Assembly: GCA_008360975.2 (NCBI GenBank)
Contig: CM039183.1
Location: 47,607,850 to 47,671,849 of the forward strand
Length of the DNA stretch: 64,000 bases
DNA from: Lichenostomus cassidix
Taxonomy: Eukaryota; Chordata; Aves; Passeriformes; Meliphagidae
Direction of reading: 5' to 3'
The position numbers and the translations under genes are program-made. The notes under the pieces were generated by a model. It saw only the letters and a program-made list of their open reading frames with translations. It was not told where the DNA came from and did no database searches. This document shows, piece after piece, positions 1-12,365 of this stretch. Within the stretch, counting starts at the first letter, position 1, and every line of letters starts with the position of its first letter.

Positions 1-1524
1 ATCCTGTCACAGTATTCAGTTACTACATACTGGGACTCCAGTTTGACTTGTATTACATTAAGTAGCAGTGCCAGGTAAAAGTATCAGTGGCCTTCCTCTC
101 TGAACTTGTTCCACTTCTGAACCTGAGTGCAGAGTTCCCTAACAAATAAAATTTCAGGTATGTTCCAACTCTGCCTTCAGATGAGCGTGAAATAGCATCA
201 ACAATGCTGCAGACGTGAAGATAGCTGGTAGTAAAGGCATTAACCAGAAAACAGCTATTAAGCATCTGCATTTATTCTGCAAGTATTTATACCATGCCCA
301 GTGCAATTAACTTCAGTATGGGCTTGATAGGATAGTTCATAAATTACAGGAATAAGAGTTATACTCTTGTTCTATTTTCCTAACAATTTTTATTATCATT
401 CTACAACACCACGATTTATCAAATTGTGAGGCATAGCTGTCTGTTAGGGACATTATTTATCATTCTTTGTTGTAAAGACTTAATATTTTCCTTATGCTCA
501 TCTTCATTTGTGAATAGGCAAGTCTGCTTTAAAGACAGAGATGCTTTTACATGAATTAAAGCCAAAAAAAATCCATCATGACATTTTAGCCTAAACATCT
601 ACAACTATCTAATGTATAGAGAAGACGACATGAAGGAAAAGCTTTTTATTCAATACATTTGTACCAGAAAATTAATGCATGAGAGCATTAGAATATTTTT
701 AAAGAAGCTGGACATACTACAGTAGAGACTGTGCCTTTTTTTGCTATCTACAAGTATTTTTCTGATTAAAGAAAATGCCTTTTTTAATGGAATTCACGTA
801 TCTTTAGGGAAGGGGAGGGTTATAAAAGCTTAGCTAGAGAGATAGTAGTCACAATGACATTCAAGAAAACAGGTTAGTTAAAACCCAAGAATTATCTTTG
901 ATGACTGCTTTCTTAATCAAATGGCATACTGTAAAACAGTCCTGAAAACAAACTCATTATGTTTAACTGAGAGCAGAAGTTCTCTTATTCAAATGTAGAT
1001 GACTTCTTTCATATAATCTTTGAAGCATGAAGAGTGTTAAAAGTATTGCTGCTGAACTTGTGAACCTTAAAAGACCAAAGCACAGTAACTTTCAAAATCA
1101 AGTTTTCAAAAAAGGCAACACTGCCTCTGTTCTGTCTATTCACAATAAACTGAAGGACTCTTCAGGACCAATAAAAATAAGATGATGAAACAGAACTCCA
1201 ATTATGAGAAGCAAAGAATTTGATTTCCAAACTAGTAATTGTAATTGTAATTGTTTCCTGAATGTCTGAAACAATACTGTAAAAAGAAATTTTGCTCAGA
1301 GAGGTTTACCTCTGAGATGAAAAAATATGTATTCACATTTCAAACTGCTCCTTTGAGCAGTTTTACGCCATCCCCATTTCTATGTCAAATGGCATTTAAA
1401 AAATAATAATAGATTTGAACTATAATCCTAAATTCCCAATGTTTCACCAACTTCTGATCCAAACTTCATAGCTCTGTAGATCCCTGGAAAAGCCTCTTCA
1501 TCCAGAAGGTCTGTCAAGCACTGC

Positions 1525-1685
1525 AAGAGGTAGCCCAGGGCAGTGGTTGAGTCACTATCACTGGTATTTAAAGGAGGCAGATGTGGCACTTGAGAACCTG
1601 GTTTAGTAGTGAACTTGGGAGATGCATGGTTTTTGGTTGGATTAGTGATCTTAAAGGCCTTTTCCAACCCAAATGATTCTATGAC
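1525..1685 (+). mobile_element. CR1 LINE, 3' end fragment
   Basis: The sequence agaggtagcccagggcag, then gatgtggcacttgag, then aaaggccttttccaaccc and a final gattctatga follow the 3' end of an avian CR1 in the plus orientation. It is 5'-truncated, which is usual for CR1, and lies antisense to UTRN. Confidence 0.85.
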
Positions 1686-2115
1686 AGTAGTTTAAACTTT
1701 AAACCACAGGCCTTCAGAATGTTGAGTACTTCAGTACTTAAGCCTTAATGAAAGCATGCATTCTAATCTGCAAATAAAACAGAAGGTGCCATTGTGTACA
1801 AGGTTACTTTCTTCTCCATATTTTGTTTGTGCAACAGTCCCCTGACTGAGACCCCGATTCAGAGGTACCTATCACATGCTGGTACACAAGCTTTCCATGC
1901 TAATTCTTTTTCTAAGGAAAAAGAATGTAGGGAAATTGCATTAACATCAACAGTTAGCCAGTAAAAATCACACATATACCCCCTTTTACCACTGGGATGG
2001 GTGGTTGTTTGGTCCTGGTATATGAGTAAGCTCATTAATTTCAAAATACATAATTCCAGTGTATGAGCATTTAGCCACCTTCAACTTCCCAGCTTTCCTG
2101 CCAAATGACACAGTA

Positions 2116-2245
2116 TGTTTGCCTTTTTTGTTGTTGGGTTGGTTTTTGGTTTTTTTGTTGTTGTTTTTTGGGGGTTTTTTTGTGGTGGTTTTTTTTTGGT
2201 TGTTGTTGTTGTTTGTTTTTGTGGGGGTTCTTTTGTGTGGGAGGG
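2116..2245. repeat. G/T-rich low-complexity block
   Basis: About 130 bp made almost wholly of G and T on the plus strand, with runs of T6-T9, TTG units and two G5 runs. It has no fixed unit, so it is low complexity and not a clean microsatellite. Apparent ORFs through it on either strand (Phe/Trp/Val/Gly or Asn/Lys/Thr only) are artefacts of composition. Confidence 0.9.
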
Positions 2246-3272
2246 AAATCAAAAGAGAATATTTTGGCTGCATTTCTCTCACTGGTGAGTGTGCCAATGA
2301 CAGAAACAAGTTCATGTGAAAGAAAGTTTTATTTGGTACGTAAATAGAGTTAATTAATCAGGAAAGAGGCAACATTTAAAGGAGATCATGTGCTTCTTTC
2401 AAGCAAAGTATTTTAAGTCTCAACCTGTTAGTACACTCATAGATAGAAAAATTTCATTATTAAATTTTAAAACAGTAAGTAAAATTATTACTGAGATCAA
2501 TAGCATTTTCTAACTAAAGCTGAACAAGAATACCTCTTTAAAATTGTTGATGGTATTTGTTAATAACTTAGAAGAGGTAGAGTCCTACAACATTGATTTA
2601 ATTAACTGATGATAAAATAAAGTTAAAACATTTGTAAGTTTTTACATTCAAAAAAATTGTATTTAATTCCTCAGCAATTCAAGGGATTCTATGATTTCCA
2701 AGTTTATCAATGCATTTTAATTATGGTTTTTACAATAAAAGTGATACATAATTTAAAAATAGCGCTGGTAGAACTAATGTAGGACTGTGTTTATTATATA
2801 GTACAATCCCAGGTACAAACAGGTGGATCAGAAGCCAGAAAACTGAAATATAAAGAAGTAGCAACACTGCTATGGCTCTGAAGAATCTTCAAAATAGACA
2901 TGATTTTTTATTTTGATGAGAAACTTGTCTAGGGTCTAGAAAAAGCCACGGAAAGATTTATTTTATTTTATACCATGATAAAAGCAGAAAAGGAATACAA
3001 ACTAAAGCCTTCAGAGCTGTGGCTTTTTACCACTCACATGGAATATCCTCACTTTTGAAGCAGAATGCCTGGCAAACATAGAGTTCCCACACACCATCCA
3101 GTGAACATCACCGATTTCTACAATTGGTGCTTGGAATAATCAAACTTATGCAGGCATCCTTGGGGTCATTATTAGCTGCTTTTACTGAGTCCTGTGTTAG
3201 ACCTGATGAAGATTACTCCATGAATCTATGACCAAAGCTCCTGACGGCCTTAATGAGTCCTGAGTTACTTAC

Positions 3273-3338
3273 ACGCTTCCCGTGGTGGAGCTGCTGTCCA
3301 TGAGGAAGGAGCCATTGGTCCTTTCCATCTGTGCAAGC
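3273..3338 (-). CDS. UTRN: UTRN exon, dystrophin exon-73 equivalent (66-bp cassette)
   Basis: Length 66 bp: 1 nt completes Arg (AG+G), 21 codons follow, and GT is carried to an exon outside the window. The acceptor is ccctgcctttcag and the donor CGT|GTAAGT. The peptide is LAQMERTNGSFLMDSSST then TGS(V). Human utrophin has FLTDSSSTTGSV, so there is one Thr to Met change. Dystrophin has a different tail here (NGSYLNDS), which supports utrophin. It is part of the linker before the C-terminal coiled coils and syntrophin-binding sites, whose exons lie to the left of position 1. Confidence 0.96.
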
Positions 3339-6300
3339 CTGAAAGGCAGGGAAAGACCACGACAATTAAAACAACGGCAGTGTGAAAATCAATTCTACTT
3401 AGAAACAGCTCAGATTTGGCAATCTTTGTATACATGATTAGGAATAAACTCCTAGATTTTGTGACAAAAACCTATAATCCAGAGGACTTTTGTGAGAAAC
3501 TTGTGCTGTGATTAATTAATTCTACATGCCAAACAACAACAAAAAAGTGTATTTTCTAACTCTAGTACAATTATCATTAGCATCACCACAACTCTCATGG
3601 CAAAATTAGTTAAAGAGATGTTTTTGCAGATGGTTTTCTTCTGCATTTTCTAAAGCTGGACTAACAAAAGAGGATGAATACTTTTTAAATATAGCCCATG
3701 CAACATCTGAAATTATGCTTGGCAAAAAATACCATACTGTGGGACAGACAAGTCCCGGAAAACAACACAAAAAGCAGTATAATTACAGGCAGTCATTGCC
3801 TGTAGTTTCTTATTTTGGAAGGAATGAATCTAAAAAGATTAGATTATTAGACTGTACATACAAGGTCATACAGTTCTTTAAAATCAAAGCAGAAATTTTC
3901 TCCCTATTCAAGTTTCCAGGAAATATATACACCTTACGTACATAAAATGCAGTTATAAAAATTAGGAGCACTCAGTACTCTGCACATACATTCAACTGCA
4001 CCAAATACAGTTATTTCCTTTACTATAAAGGTATCTTAATTTCACGTATATTTTTGTAAGTGCATTATATCTTCAAACTTCTTTTTGAAGGCAGTGTGCG
4101 AGGCCCTAAAGAACTGGGAACTCTGGTGACTTCTTTTAGTATGGAGCAAGTTTGGCCTTCTGTACATTTTTTACTATTCCTAAGGGTTGAAGAGGAAGAA
4201 TAAATGAAGGCACAGACATTTCATCTATATTGTCTCATCCCACCTTGGCTGGGGTAGGTCACTGATCCCCAACACCTCTCCCGAAGGGAAGAGAATCTCC
4301 AGAGTGACTAGAGACAATCAGATCATCTCTGCTCTGGGGCATCTCAAATAAATCTAGTTCACAGTAAGCAACATGCTTACAAGCCACCTTTGCAACGCTG
4401 CTTAGCTCAGCTTCTTTAAATCTTTTGATGAAACATAATTTTAGAAATTAATCTTCACAGTCCCTTTGTCATAGAGGGAAGTAGTACAACCCCCATTACT
4501 CTTCAGAGAGAAGAGCTTGTCCAGAATCCCTTAAGTGAGTAATAGATATTCCAACTCACAAATGCAGATTCTAACATTATCATCACATTGAGGATCTCCA
4601 TCATTAATAAGGATTTGCTTGGGATAATATGTGGAACCAGCAGATGGCCTAATCAGTGAGCAGAGAGAGACAGAGAAGGAGTAGCAAAGAGCCTTCAAGG
4701 CAGGATAAAAACTGAAAGCTGAGGAAGGAAATTAGAAGTAACTCAGAGGTGATACAGGACAACAGCGAACAGGGAAATGGTACCTGATTCCAGGCAGGGG
4801 ATTTTATTACGAGAAAAGTGAGGGTTGAATGTTCTCCAGTCAGTAACAGTGAAGGCTTTAATCCCTGATATACTGTTTCTGCTGGACACTGTCTTATTAG
4901 GGAAGCCCTGATAGTATTTCTTTAAAGATCCTGACTGAAAAGATCAGAACAATAAAAATTATTTACTACTTTATATGCAACATATGCATAACAGCTCCAA
5001 CTAAAAAGGACACAATAAAAAGTATATGAAAGACAGAGAATTATGTCTTCTTTTTTAAGATTTTATTACTAGAAGAAAAACAATGCTGAGCAGTTTTAGA
5101 CAGATTACTTATGAGGCAATTAGTATGAAGTTTTCAACTTTGCTAAGCAATGTCTGCACACAGCAGGAAGAGATTTAGGTTTGTATCCTGAATGATCACC
5201 GAGTAGTGCACAGTGCACCTTCAGCTCATCTAATCCTGCGCAGAACTGGTAAGAGCTGAGGGGGATGAGAGGGAAAACAACAATTGCACCTAGATCTCCA
5301 CTGTTCATAAAGCAGAGTCCAGAGTTTGAGCTTCAACTGAGCACAAAAAGCCACAGTATTGTGGCACCACAGGCTGAAAAAAGGACATAGGTAGATAAAT
5401 CTCTCTAGAGAAATTTATTTGCTTCAAGGGTTTTAATTGATTACAGGATGGCCTAGGTTATAGATTCAAAGAAATGCAGGGTAATTTATATGAATGACAT
5501 GTTGGAAATAACTGAAAAGCTCTATAATGACTATGTCATTGTGCTGTACTACTAATAAAGGATGAAAATATTTTCTGTTGAGGGACAAAAGAAAAGGCTG
5601 ATTTTAAGTAGCCCTTCAGCATTATTTCCTTCCCTATTTTCTCTTCCTGCAAAGATCACATACAGCATATCCTAGGCATTTAAAAAACTGCTCTGAAGAT
5701 TTTTAAGGTGCCAATAAACCACAGAAAAACCCAGTCAGTTCCCATGGTACTTATTTTTGAGAGGGTATCTCTGATTAACACTTCACCATCATTGTGCCCT
5801 TAACACAGGATGAGAGGAAATGGCATTGATTTGCACCATGCTATTAGATTAGATGTTACAAGAAATTTCTTCTGTGAAAAGCTGGTCTGGTATTGGAATA
5901 GGCTGCCCAAGGAAGAAGTGGAATCACCTTCCTTGGAAGTGTTCAAAAGGCATGTGGGGGTGGCACTTGGGGACATGGTTTAGTGGTGAACACAGTCATG
6001 CTGAGTTAACAGTTGGGCTTGATGATTTTAGAGGTCTTTTCCAACCTTAATGCTCCTGTGATCACCAGGTCTGAATGTACAGAAGAGAGTTCAACAAAAC
6101 ACTGAAACATTGAGATGGACTTGGCATAATGGATATTTTATCACAAAACGACTAGGGTGACCCCACAAAAGCCAAACATGAAACAACTGTAATTACAATG
6201 TGCTCTGCTAAAAGCCAACAGTAATGCAGAGTGTCAGCCCATCACAGAAGAAAACAAAACCCTGGATCTAATATCCTACTGAGAAAACCTATATATCCAA

Positions 6301-6632
6301 AAAGTTCCGTTTATTTCAAAGGTTAAAAATGAAGAAACAAAACGATAATGGCACATTTTAGAAATGACACAATTTTGCAGCGGTTTCCATTCTGTATGAG
6401 AGATGTTAGATTTAACACATCTATTTTGCGTTTAATACAACTGTAATCAGAAGCTATCAGATGATAGCCATCAGATGAAGCTATCAGAATGATTTAGAAA
6501 GATTCGACTTACTTCTAAGTACAGAGAATTGTATCTTTTTAATAAGTAATATCCAACCAGTATTGTATATTAAAAACTGCAGAAATCAACCACAAAATGC
6601 AATGTCCTGGTGAGAAACCATGTCTCTCTTAC
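3339..6632 (-). other. UTRN: UTRN intron 72
   Basis: A 3294-bp intron with GT-AG ends, AT-rich. One CR1 3' end on the plus strand lies at about 5838-6063. A short mixed repeat of gaagctatcaga units lies near 6450-6490. I see nothing else of note. Confidence 0.85.
5838..6063 (+). mobile_element. CR1 LINE, 3' end fragment
   Basis: It matches the CR1 3' region in order: attagattagatgttac, then ggaataggctgcccaa, gtgttcaaaaggcatg, ggggacatggtttagtgg and gaggtcttttccaacc. It is in the same orientation as the 1.5-kb copy and looks like a related subfamily. The terminal ATTCTATG repeats are mutated (tgctcctgtgatc). Confidence 0.9.
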
Positions 6633-6698
6633 CTGGTAGCATACTGCTCTATCCTGGAGTGTGTGTCATCATGAAACAGCTGTGGAGACTGGGAAGGA
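6633..6698 (-). CDS. UTRN: UTRN exon, dystrophin exon-72 equivalent (66-bp cassette)
   Basis: Length 66 bp: 1 nt completes Asp (GA+T), 21 codons follow, and AG is carried forward. The acceptor is tttttaaactag, with a poor pyrimidine tract, and the donor is CAG|GTAAGA. The peptide is PSQSPQLFHDDTHSRIEQ then YAT(R). The sequence HDDTHSRIEQYA is near-invariant in the family. It sits only 237 bp from the 39-bp exon. Being a multiple of three, it can be skipped in frame, as seen for the dystrophin equivalent. Confidence 0.96.
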
Positions 6699-6935
6699 CT
6701 AGTTTAAAAATAAGAATGAAAAAATTAGTGGTGTCTAAAGCAATTTATGATACAGGCAACATTATTTTTAAATTAAGTTAAACTGAAGACAAATAAATAC
6801 ATTCACAATATTCCTGAGGGTGTTATTGCTTTGGGTCAGCCATGCCCTATAATTCAGGGACATCAGATTAGCTGCAACTGAGCTAAAACAACCGGCAAAT
6901 GAGGCTTTCCAGATAAAGGGGTTCTGCATACTCAC
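6699..6935 (-). other. UTRN: UTRN intron 71 (short)
   Basis: A 237-bp intron between the 39-bp and 66-bp exons, GT-AG, and the smallest in the window. No repeat is seen. Confidence 0.9.
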
Positions 6936-6974
6936 TCATATTGCTCTGGCCACATACTGATGAGAGTGATAGGA
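6936..6974 (-). CDS. UTRN: UTRN exon, dystrophin exon-71 equivalent (39-bp cassette)
   Basis: Length 39 bp, a multiple of three. One nt completes Thr (AC+T), 12 codons follow, and GA is carried forward. The acceptor is cttccttacag and the donor TGA|GTGAGT. The peptide is PITLISMWPEQY(D). Human utrophin has PITLISMWPEHYD. The matching small exon in dystrophin (and reportedly in short utrophin transcripts) is alternatively spliced, and its removal here would keep the frame. It is too short for simple ORF scanning and was found by following the frame from the exon-70 donor. Confidence 0.95.
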   Translation of the reverse strand, partial: SYHSHQYVARAI

Positions 6975-8585
6975 CTGTAAGGAAGACACAAAAAAGAGAG
7001 AAACAGAAGGAATGAAACTATAAAACAAAAACTTTAGTACAATTTAAACAAGAGATAGCTGGAGAAACACAAAATATTTTAAACAGCAACCCACCCGGAA
7101 CCAGTAACAACTGATGGAGAAAAGAGACAGCAACAGATACTGCCACGTGCCATGGAGAGACAGAAGACTGACTCGCATACTTCGTTTTGTTAAATAAAAA
7201 TCAATTTAAAGAAAAACTCAAATCAGTGGTATTGATTGAACTGCAGCTCATAAACCATAATCAATTCATTTAATTTCTGCCCAGGCACTGGAACTTTCAT
7301 TTTAAACTAACTAATAAAATGTATTAAAAAAAAACAGTGGGGTAAAAAACCCCACCAATAAAAACACCCCACCATAAGTCACAGTTATCAACGCTTATTT
7401 TCCTTATACATAAAAATAATGAGGTAAATAAATACAGTATTACATTTTCACACTTGAAATACTCAACAGGATTTTTTATTTTCTTTAATTTTTTCTATTA
7501 AAAGGAATGTATCACTGAGTTTTACCACCTGCAGGGCAGAGAACGAATACCAACAGTTTTTTCAGCATGGTGCTGACAATTTATCTGTCTATTTCCCACA
7601 TGACTGGACCAACAGAATTTTATCCTGACCTGTGATTACAGTTTTGACATTCCAATTTCTGGCAGCATTGGCAAACTCATGACATCAAAGTAGCTTTGCT
7701 TTCCTGTGCCGGTGGCAGCTGAAGACTGCCCTGGTGGGTAACATTTTAACATTTAAATGTGCATTGCTTCCTTAGAAGCCAGGCCATCAATCAGTCAGTT
7801 TTCAGATTACTACCTCCTGTATCTTAAACTGCTAATGAGGATGTTTTGTTTACTTTCTGCAAATGAAAAGCACGGCCCTCAAGTCATGGAAGCCCTCAGA
7901 GCATGGGCACTGGCACTGAGCAGAGCATCTTTGCTGAAGCCTCACCCAGGCTGTTGCCAAGTGGTGCTGTGGTCAGACAGTGCAGCAGTGCCAGAGACTC
8001 CAGGACGTGAGGGACAGTCAATCCATGAAAATAATTCTAGCATCCTGTCAACACGTCTTAATTTTGCTCTTGTAAGACTGTCTTTTGCTGACAACTGCCA
8101 AGTGAGTAAATAAAGTGAAGCACTTCTGTCAGCACCATAAATAACACAGTGGAGACACTGAGAGCGCACTCTCTGATTAGGCCACCTCTATTTCTGAAGC
8201 CTGTAGCACCCTAATTAACTGAGAGATTTTTAATTCCAGGAATTCGGACATAATCACATAAGCAGTGCAGTTCCAAAAGCCCGGTCTCCTCAGAAGTGTT
8301 CTCTGTAAAACAGCTATTCAGCCCCAGACAACATTACCTGCTTTGTCCATTACCATGGACATTGTAAAAACCATGGCTTTCTAATAAAATGCTTATGAAA
8401 ACCTAAGCATAAAATATGTTACTTTAAACATAATAGACAAGATCTGCAGATAATGAGAAACAATACAAAATAATACAGCACAAGGCTCTGCAACTGTTGC
8501 TGGCTATTATTTGAGTTTCAGCTTTCTGTTTGTGATAGAATGGGCCAGAGATTCCAGGAGCAATTGCTCTATAAATCAAGCTTAC
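6975..8585 (-). other. UTRN: UTRN intron 70
   Basis: A 1611-bp intron, GT-AG. It contains an A-run followed by a perfect 6-bp-stem hairpin (GTGGGG/CCCCAC, 7337-7355). A less AT-rich patch at about 7680-8010 is open in short frames on both strands but shows no recognisable protein. Confidence 0.85.
7337..7355. repeat. Perfect 6-bp hairpin
   Basis: GTGGGG, a 7-nt loop taaaaaa, then CCCCAC. It lies just after a run of A in intron 70. Confidence 0.8.
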
Positions 8586-8722
8586 GTCTCCAGGTTGTCA
8601 CCCTCCAATACTGTTTGCACAGGTAAGTAGCCAAGTCGGGGATGCTTTGCAAAATACTTCTTTGACCGGAATTTATTCTTCAGCACCTTTGTGAAGTCCC
8701 GTACATCTTCCCCAGATGTTGT
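8586..8722 (-). CDS. UTRN: UTRN exon, dystrophin exon-70 equivalent (end of cysteine-rich domain)
   Basis: Length 137 bp: 45 codons plus AC carried to the next exon to make Thr. The acceptor is cttttttctttttaag, with a strong pyrimidine tract, and the donor is GAC|GTAAGC. The peptide begins [18 protein letters not shown], continues [18 protein letters not shown] and ends TVLEGDNLE(T). It closes the cysteine-rich region that completes the beta-dystroglycan binding surface. [14 protein letters not shown] matches mammalian utrophin exactly as I know it (dystrophin: RTKRYFAKHPRMGY). Confidence 0.98.
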
Positions 8723-11700
8723 CTTAAAAAGAAAAAAGAAATAAAATTCAGCATTGCTAAATAGTATTGATTTGATATCCATATTATTGACTAATAATGC
8801 TGGTACTGACCTGAAAAAGAATAGAAAGAAGAACTTTAAAATTTCAATTATGTTAAAATTGCCCTTTTAGTGTCCTGAGATATGCTACAATAATAATGCT
8901 AATGCATCTAAAAATGCTCCTGTACTGGCAAATAATAGGAAGGCCTCAAATTCCTAGAAATAAATGTATTTATAAATTACTTTATAAATTGGAGAAAAAT
9001 TGAAACCGGTTCAAGTATTAAGCTAAACATTTACAACCAGTCTTGAAAACCACAAAAACTCAATTTTTCAGAAAAATCAAAAAGGGCAAATCAGTTGATA
9101 AGATATAGCCCTCTATATTCATGAAGTTTGACAAAAATACTCACTGCCTTCCATTCTAGACATACAATGGAAAATTTTATCACAAGAGTGGAATGGTATG
9201 TACCAAACCATTCTCTGCTGCAATGGCCAAGATTTTCATGAGCATTTTCTCAAGTCACCAAATCTCTTCCTATAAGATTCTGCCACTACGTGTAATATTC
9301 CAGAGTCAAAAAACCCCACAGATGAAGTGGTGGCCAGTGTACAACCACTGTTCAAAAGCACAGGTAGGCCTGGTAAGAACAATTAGTGCCTGAACTAACA
9401 CGCTCAGACTGATTCAGTCGTCTCCTTACTACCACAGAGTTAGATTAGGACAAAGATTAGCCACAAAATTCTACAACTCTAAATTTACAAGTTACAATCA
9501 ACATATTCCCTCCCTCCCAGCAGCTCTTTTACTAGTCCTGACTGACACAGACTCTTCCAAAACTGGTAAGTGCTTAGCCCCATCCCTCCCTGCCCACCCC
9601 CTTATTGTCAGAACGCAATTAAAATTTATTCAGCTGCTTTTAAAAATCACTTTAACTGGTGATAATCACAGCAATAATGGCAGCACTGCTTTGTTAATAC
9701 TATTCAGCTAACTTCTGCTACCAAAGCATGGATATATACAGGCATAAAATACAAGGTGAAAATGGCAATAAAGAGATCTGCAGGAAGAAATAATGTACAG
9801 TCTGCCTTTGAAGTGTACGTGCTCAGACTGTGCTGAGTACTTCAACAGAACAGTCCCCTTCCAGCCACTACCATTGAGCATCTCCTCTTGCAACTGCAGT
9901 AAAGAAAACCTGGCCATTCACCTCCAGAGCTATCTGAAGATTTGCAATAGCTTTTACTGACTTCCAGTCCAGCCTCTGTAACAAACTACAAATTGCATTC
10001 CTCTGTTTTGGGAGAAGCCTGTTAACATCAAAGGATACCAAAGTGGATGGACAACCATGTGGAAAATAGAGAGGAAGACTTCAATTTTGTAATCTTTTTC
10101 CTGATGTACTACAAAGAGGCCTAGGAGCAGCTCAGGCAAACTATTCTCTGCTGTCAAAATATAAAAATGCTTCCATATTCATCTATATATTTTAATGTAT
10201 ATAAAATATATGCAGTTACAAACTCTGTAATGCAGATCAGACAAGCAATAAAAATAGTAAATAATCAAACTTGTGCTGGTAGGAGTTTCTCATCTGCGGC
10301 TTTAACAAGTAACAACAAATGGAGTAAATTTGTGACCAAGAGGTGTTTGAACCCCTGAATTTTAATATAACTGAATTCAGGGAGGGTTTACAAAATCATT
10401 TGCAGAAAGCATCTCTCCAACCCTGCACCATTCAAAAAAGGAACATGAGGCAATGCAAAGGGCTGCTTACTCTCATGCAACAGTAACTCCAACAGATGAA
10501 ACTCTGCCCCAAGGCCAAGGAATGAAAATTTTAATACCTACACATTGCAGAAATAAATGCCTACTGAGCTGCCAAGCTTTTCCTCTGGTGCATTCTTTAT
10601 TTGGTATGACAGTCTGATTCTCAGAAAGAAGACTAATATGACTGTGTACAGACTGAGCACTGCAAATACTAACCAGTGAAATTTGAGCAGATTTGAAAGA
10701 ACTATTTTAAATTACATGCAATTAAGATAAAACTCTGAAAAATGCTTTCTATTTCTTTTTTCTTGGCATATGACCACACTATACAATCCAACCCAAAATC
10801 ATGCCAAGGGAGATATACTATAACATTTTTCTTTTAAAGAAGAATAGTCAGGCACTGTTGTGCAAAATCTATCTTCTACATTAAAACTAACAGGTGCCTT
10901 GTACACTTCCTTACATCATGACATCTTGACTATTTCCACACAAATCAATAGCACAAATAGCACCATTGTTACAGAACTACTTCAAAAGCAATGAAAAAAT
11001 TCCCTTCTTTCACCGAAAATTCAGCCAAAATACCCATGCTTTCAAACTCAATTTAAAATTCCAGTTCCTAGAGCAAGACAAAGTTCAGGAAAAAAACATT
11101 TAATATCCTTGGCTGACACACACAAACAACTAAAAAAAATCCATAGCAGAAAGTCTTACGGTGTCAGTAGTTACAATCTGTAACAACTGACAAACTGGCA
11201 TCAGCACTCTTCAATACACCAGCCAGGCAGAGAGTTATAAGCAACAAAGTAAGATACAAGTAGTTGTAATCCAATAAAAATCTAAGAAAACAAGATTTCA
11301 TGGAAAGCAGTGAAAAAAAGTGAGCATGCTGAAACATGTTTTTCATACATATCTTACAAAACCAGTTGGTGTAGGCTTTCAGTATATTGGAAATAGAACA
11401 AGTCTTCACTGGGAAAAAGTAATACCAAGAATGTAATAAACCAGTTGTAGAGCTCTAAATTAAATTACATTTAAAAGCTATAATAAACAAATATAAGAAA
11501 CATGAATTAATAATATAGAATACTTATAATACTACATACATTTAATTTCATTTATTTCTCACTATTCTCTTTTTCAAAGAAAGGGTTATAATGGAAGCCA
11601 AATTTCTTCTTCCTTTCACTGCACCTACCTTTGTAAAAGGACTAGTCTGCACCGAAGTCATCATTCTTTTAATTACATTTTTAATATCGAACACAAAACC

Positions 11701-12020
11701 CATTAGCTGTTTCAATATACACACAGAAACTGATTCCCAGAAGAGGTATGAACCTCACTAATGTATCCTATCCCTAAGCCCAATCAGACATTCCTGGGTT
11801 ATAAGGAAGTTGGTAAAAAATTTGCACAGACACTTAATAATCAAGCAAGTTCTAAGAAAATATGTTTAGCATAATAAGATATGTTCAGAGATGAAAAAAT
11901 AAAATAACACCTATGTTGTTTAAAACTATTTTAGTTTATTCTTTAATAGCATCTCTAGCAGACACCTGAATTTGACACCACTGTACACTGATCAAATGCT
12001 TTAGGAAACATTAAGGTTTG

Positions 12021-12043
12021 CTGTTAAAAAAAAAATTTAACAG
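12021..12043. repeat. Perfect 8-bp hairpin with A7 loop
   Basis: ctgttaaa, seven A, then tttaacag. It may be chance in AT-rich sequence. Confidence 0.8.
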
Positions 12044-12365
12044 TGAAACCTCAAAACTTTTCTATATCCCATATTTTCATTTTTTGATATTTTATTTATC
12101 TGTAACATTTTTTAGCACCTGTACTGCAAGTCTGACTGTTCTTGACAGAAAACAAAATTCTTAGACCAACTTGTGGCAACTGCTACAAAATATGCAGGTA
12201 TGATGAGAGCTGCATCTTAAAGCAGCTGTCAGTTAGATACCACTGGGAAACTTTCCACATGGGATGTGAGAGTAAGACATGGATACTTCATTCCCGTAAT
12301 TATTTTTTAAAAAATTGACCCTTAAGAATGCCATTCACCAAAAATCTACAAACATGTCTAAGTGT

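Larger units (their letters stand above)
1..3272 (-). other. UTRN: UTRN intron 73 (partial)
   Basis: This is intronic sequence after the last visible exon and is cut by the window edge. It contains a CR1 3' end (about 1525-1685) and a G/T-rich low-complexity block (2116-2245), plus AT-rich unique sequence. I looked for the 159-bp exon expected next (peptide starting EDEHALIQQY in human) and did not find it, so it must lie further left. Confidence 0.85.

Noticed and set aside
491..509. Reverse complement reads like EDEH, the start expected for the next exon (74)
   Set aside because: No AG acceptor sits at the right position, the following residues do not match the expected IQQYCQTLGG-type sequence, and no open frame with a donor follows. 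Chance match.
1986..2347. ORFs of 80-109 codons with Phe/Gly/Val or Asn/Lys/Thr runs
   Set aside because: Produced by the G/T-rich low-complexity block.
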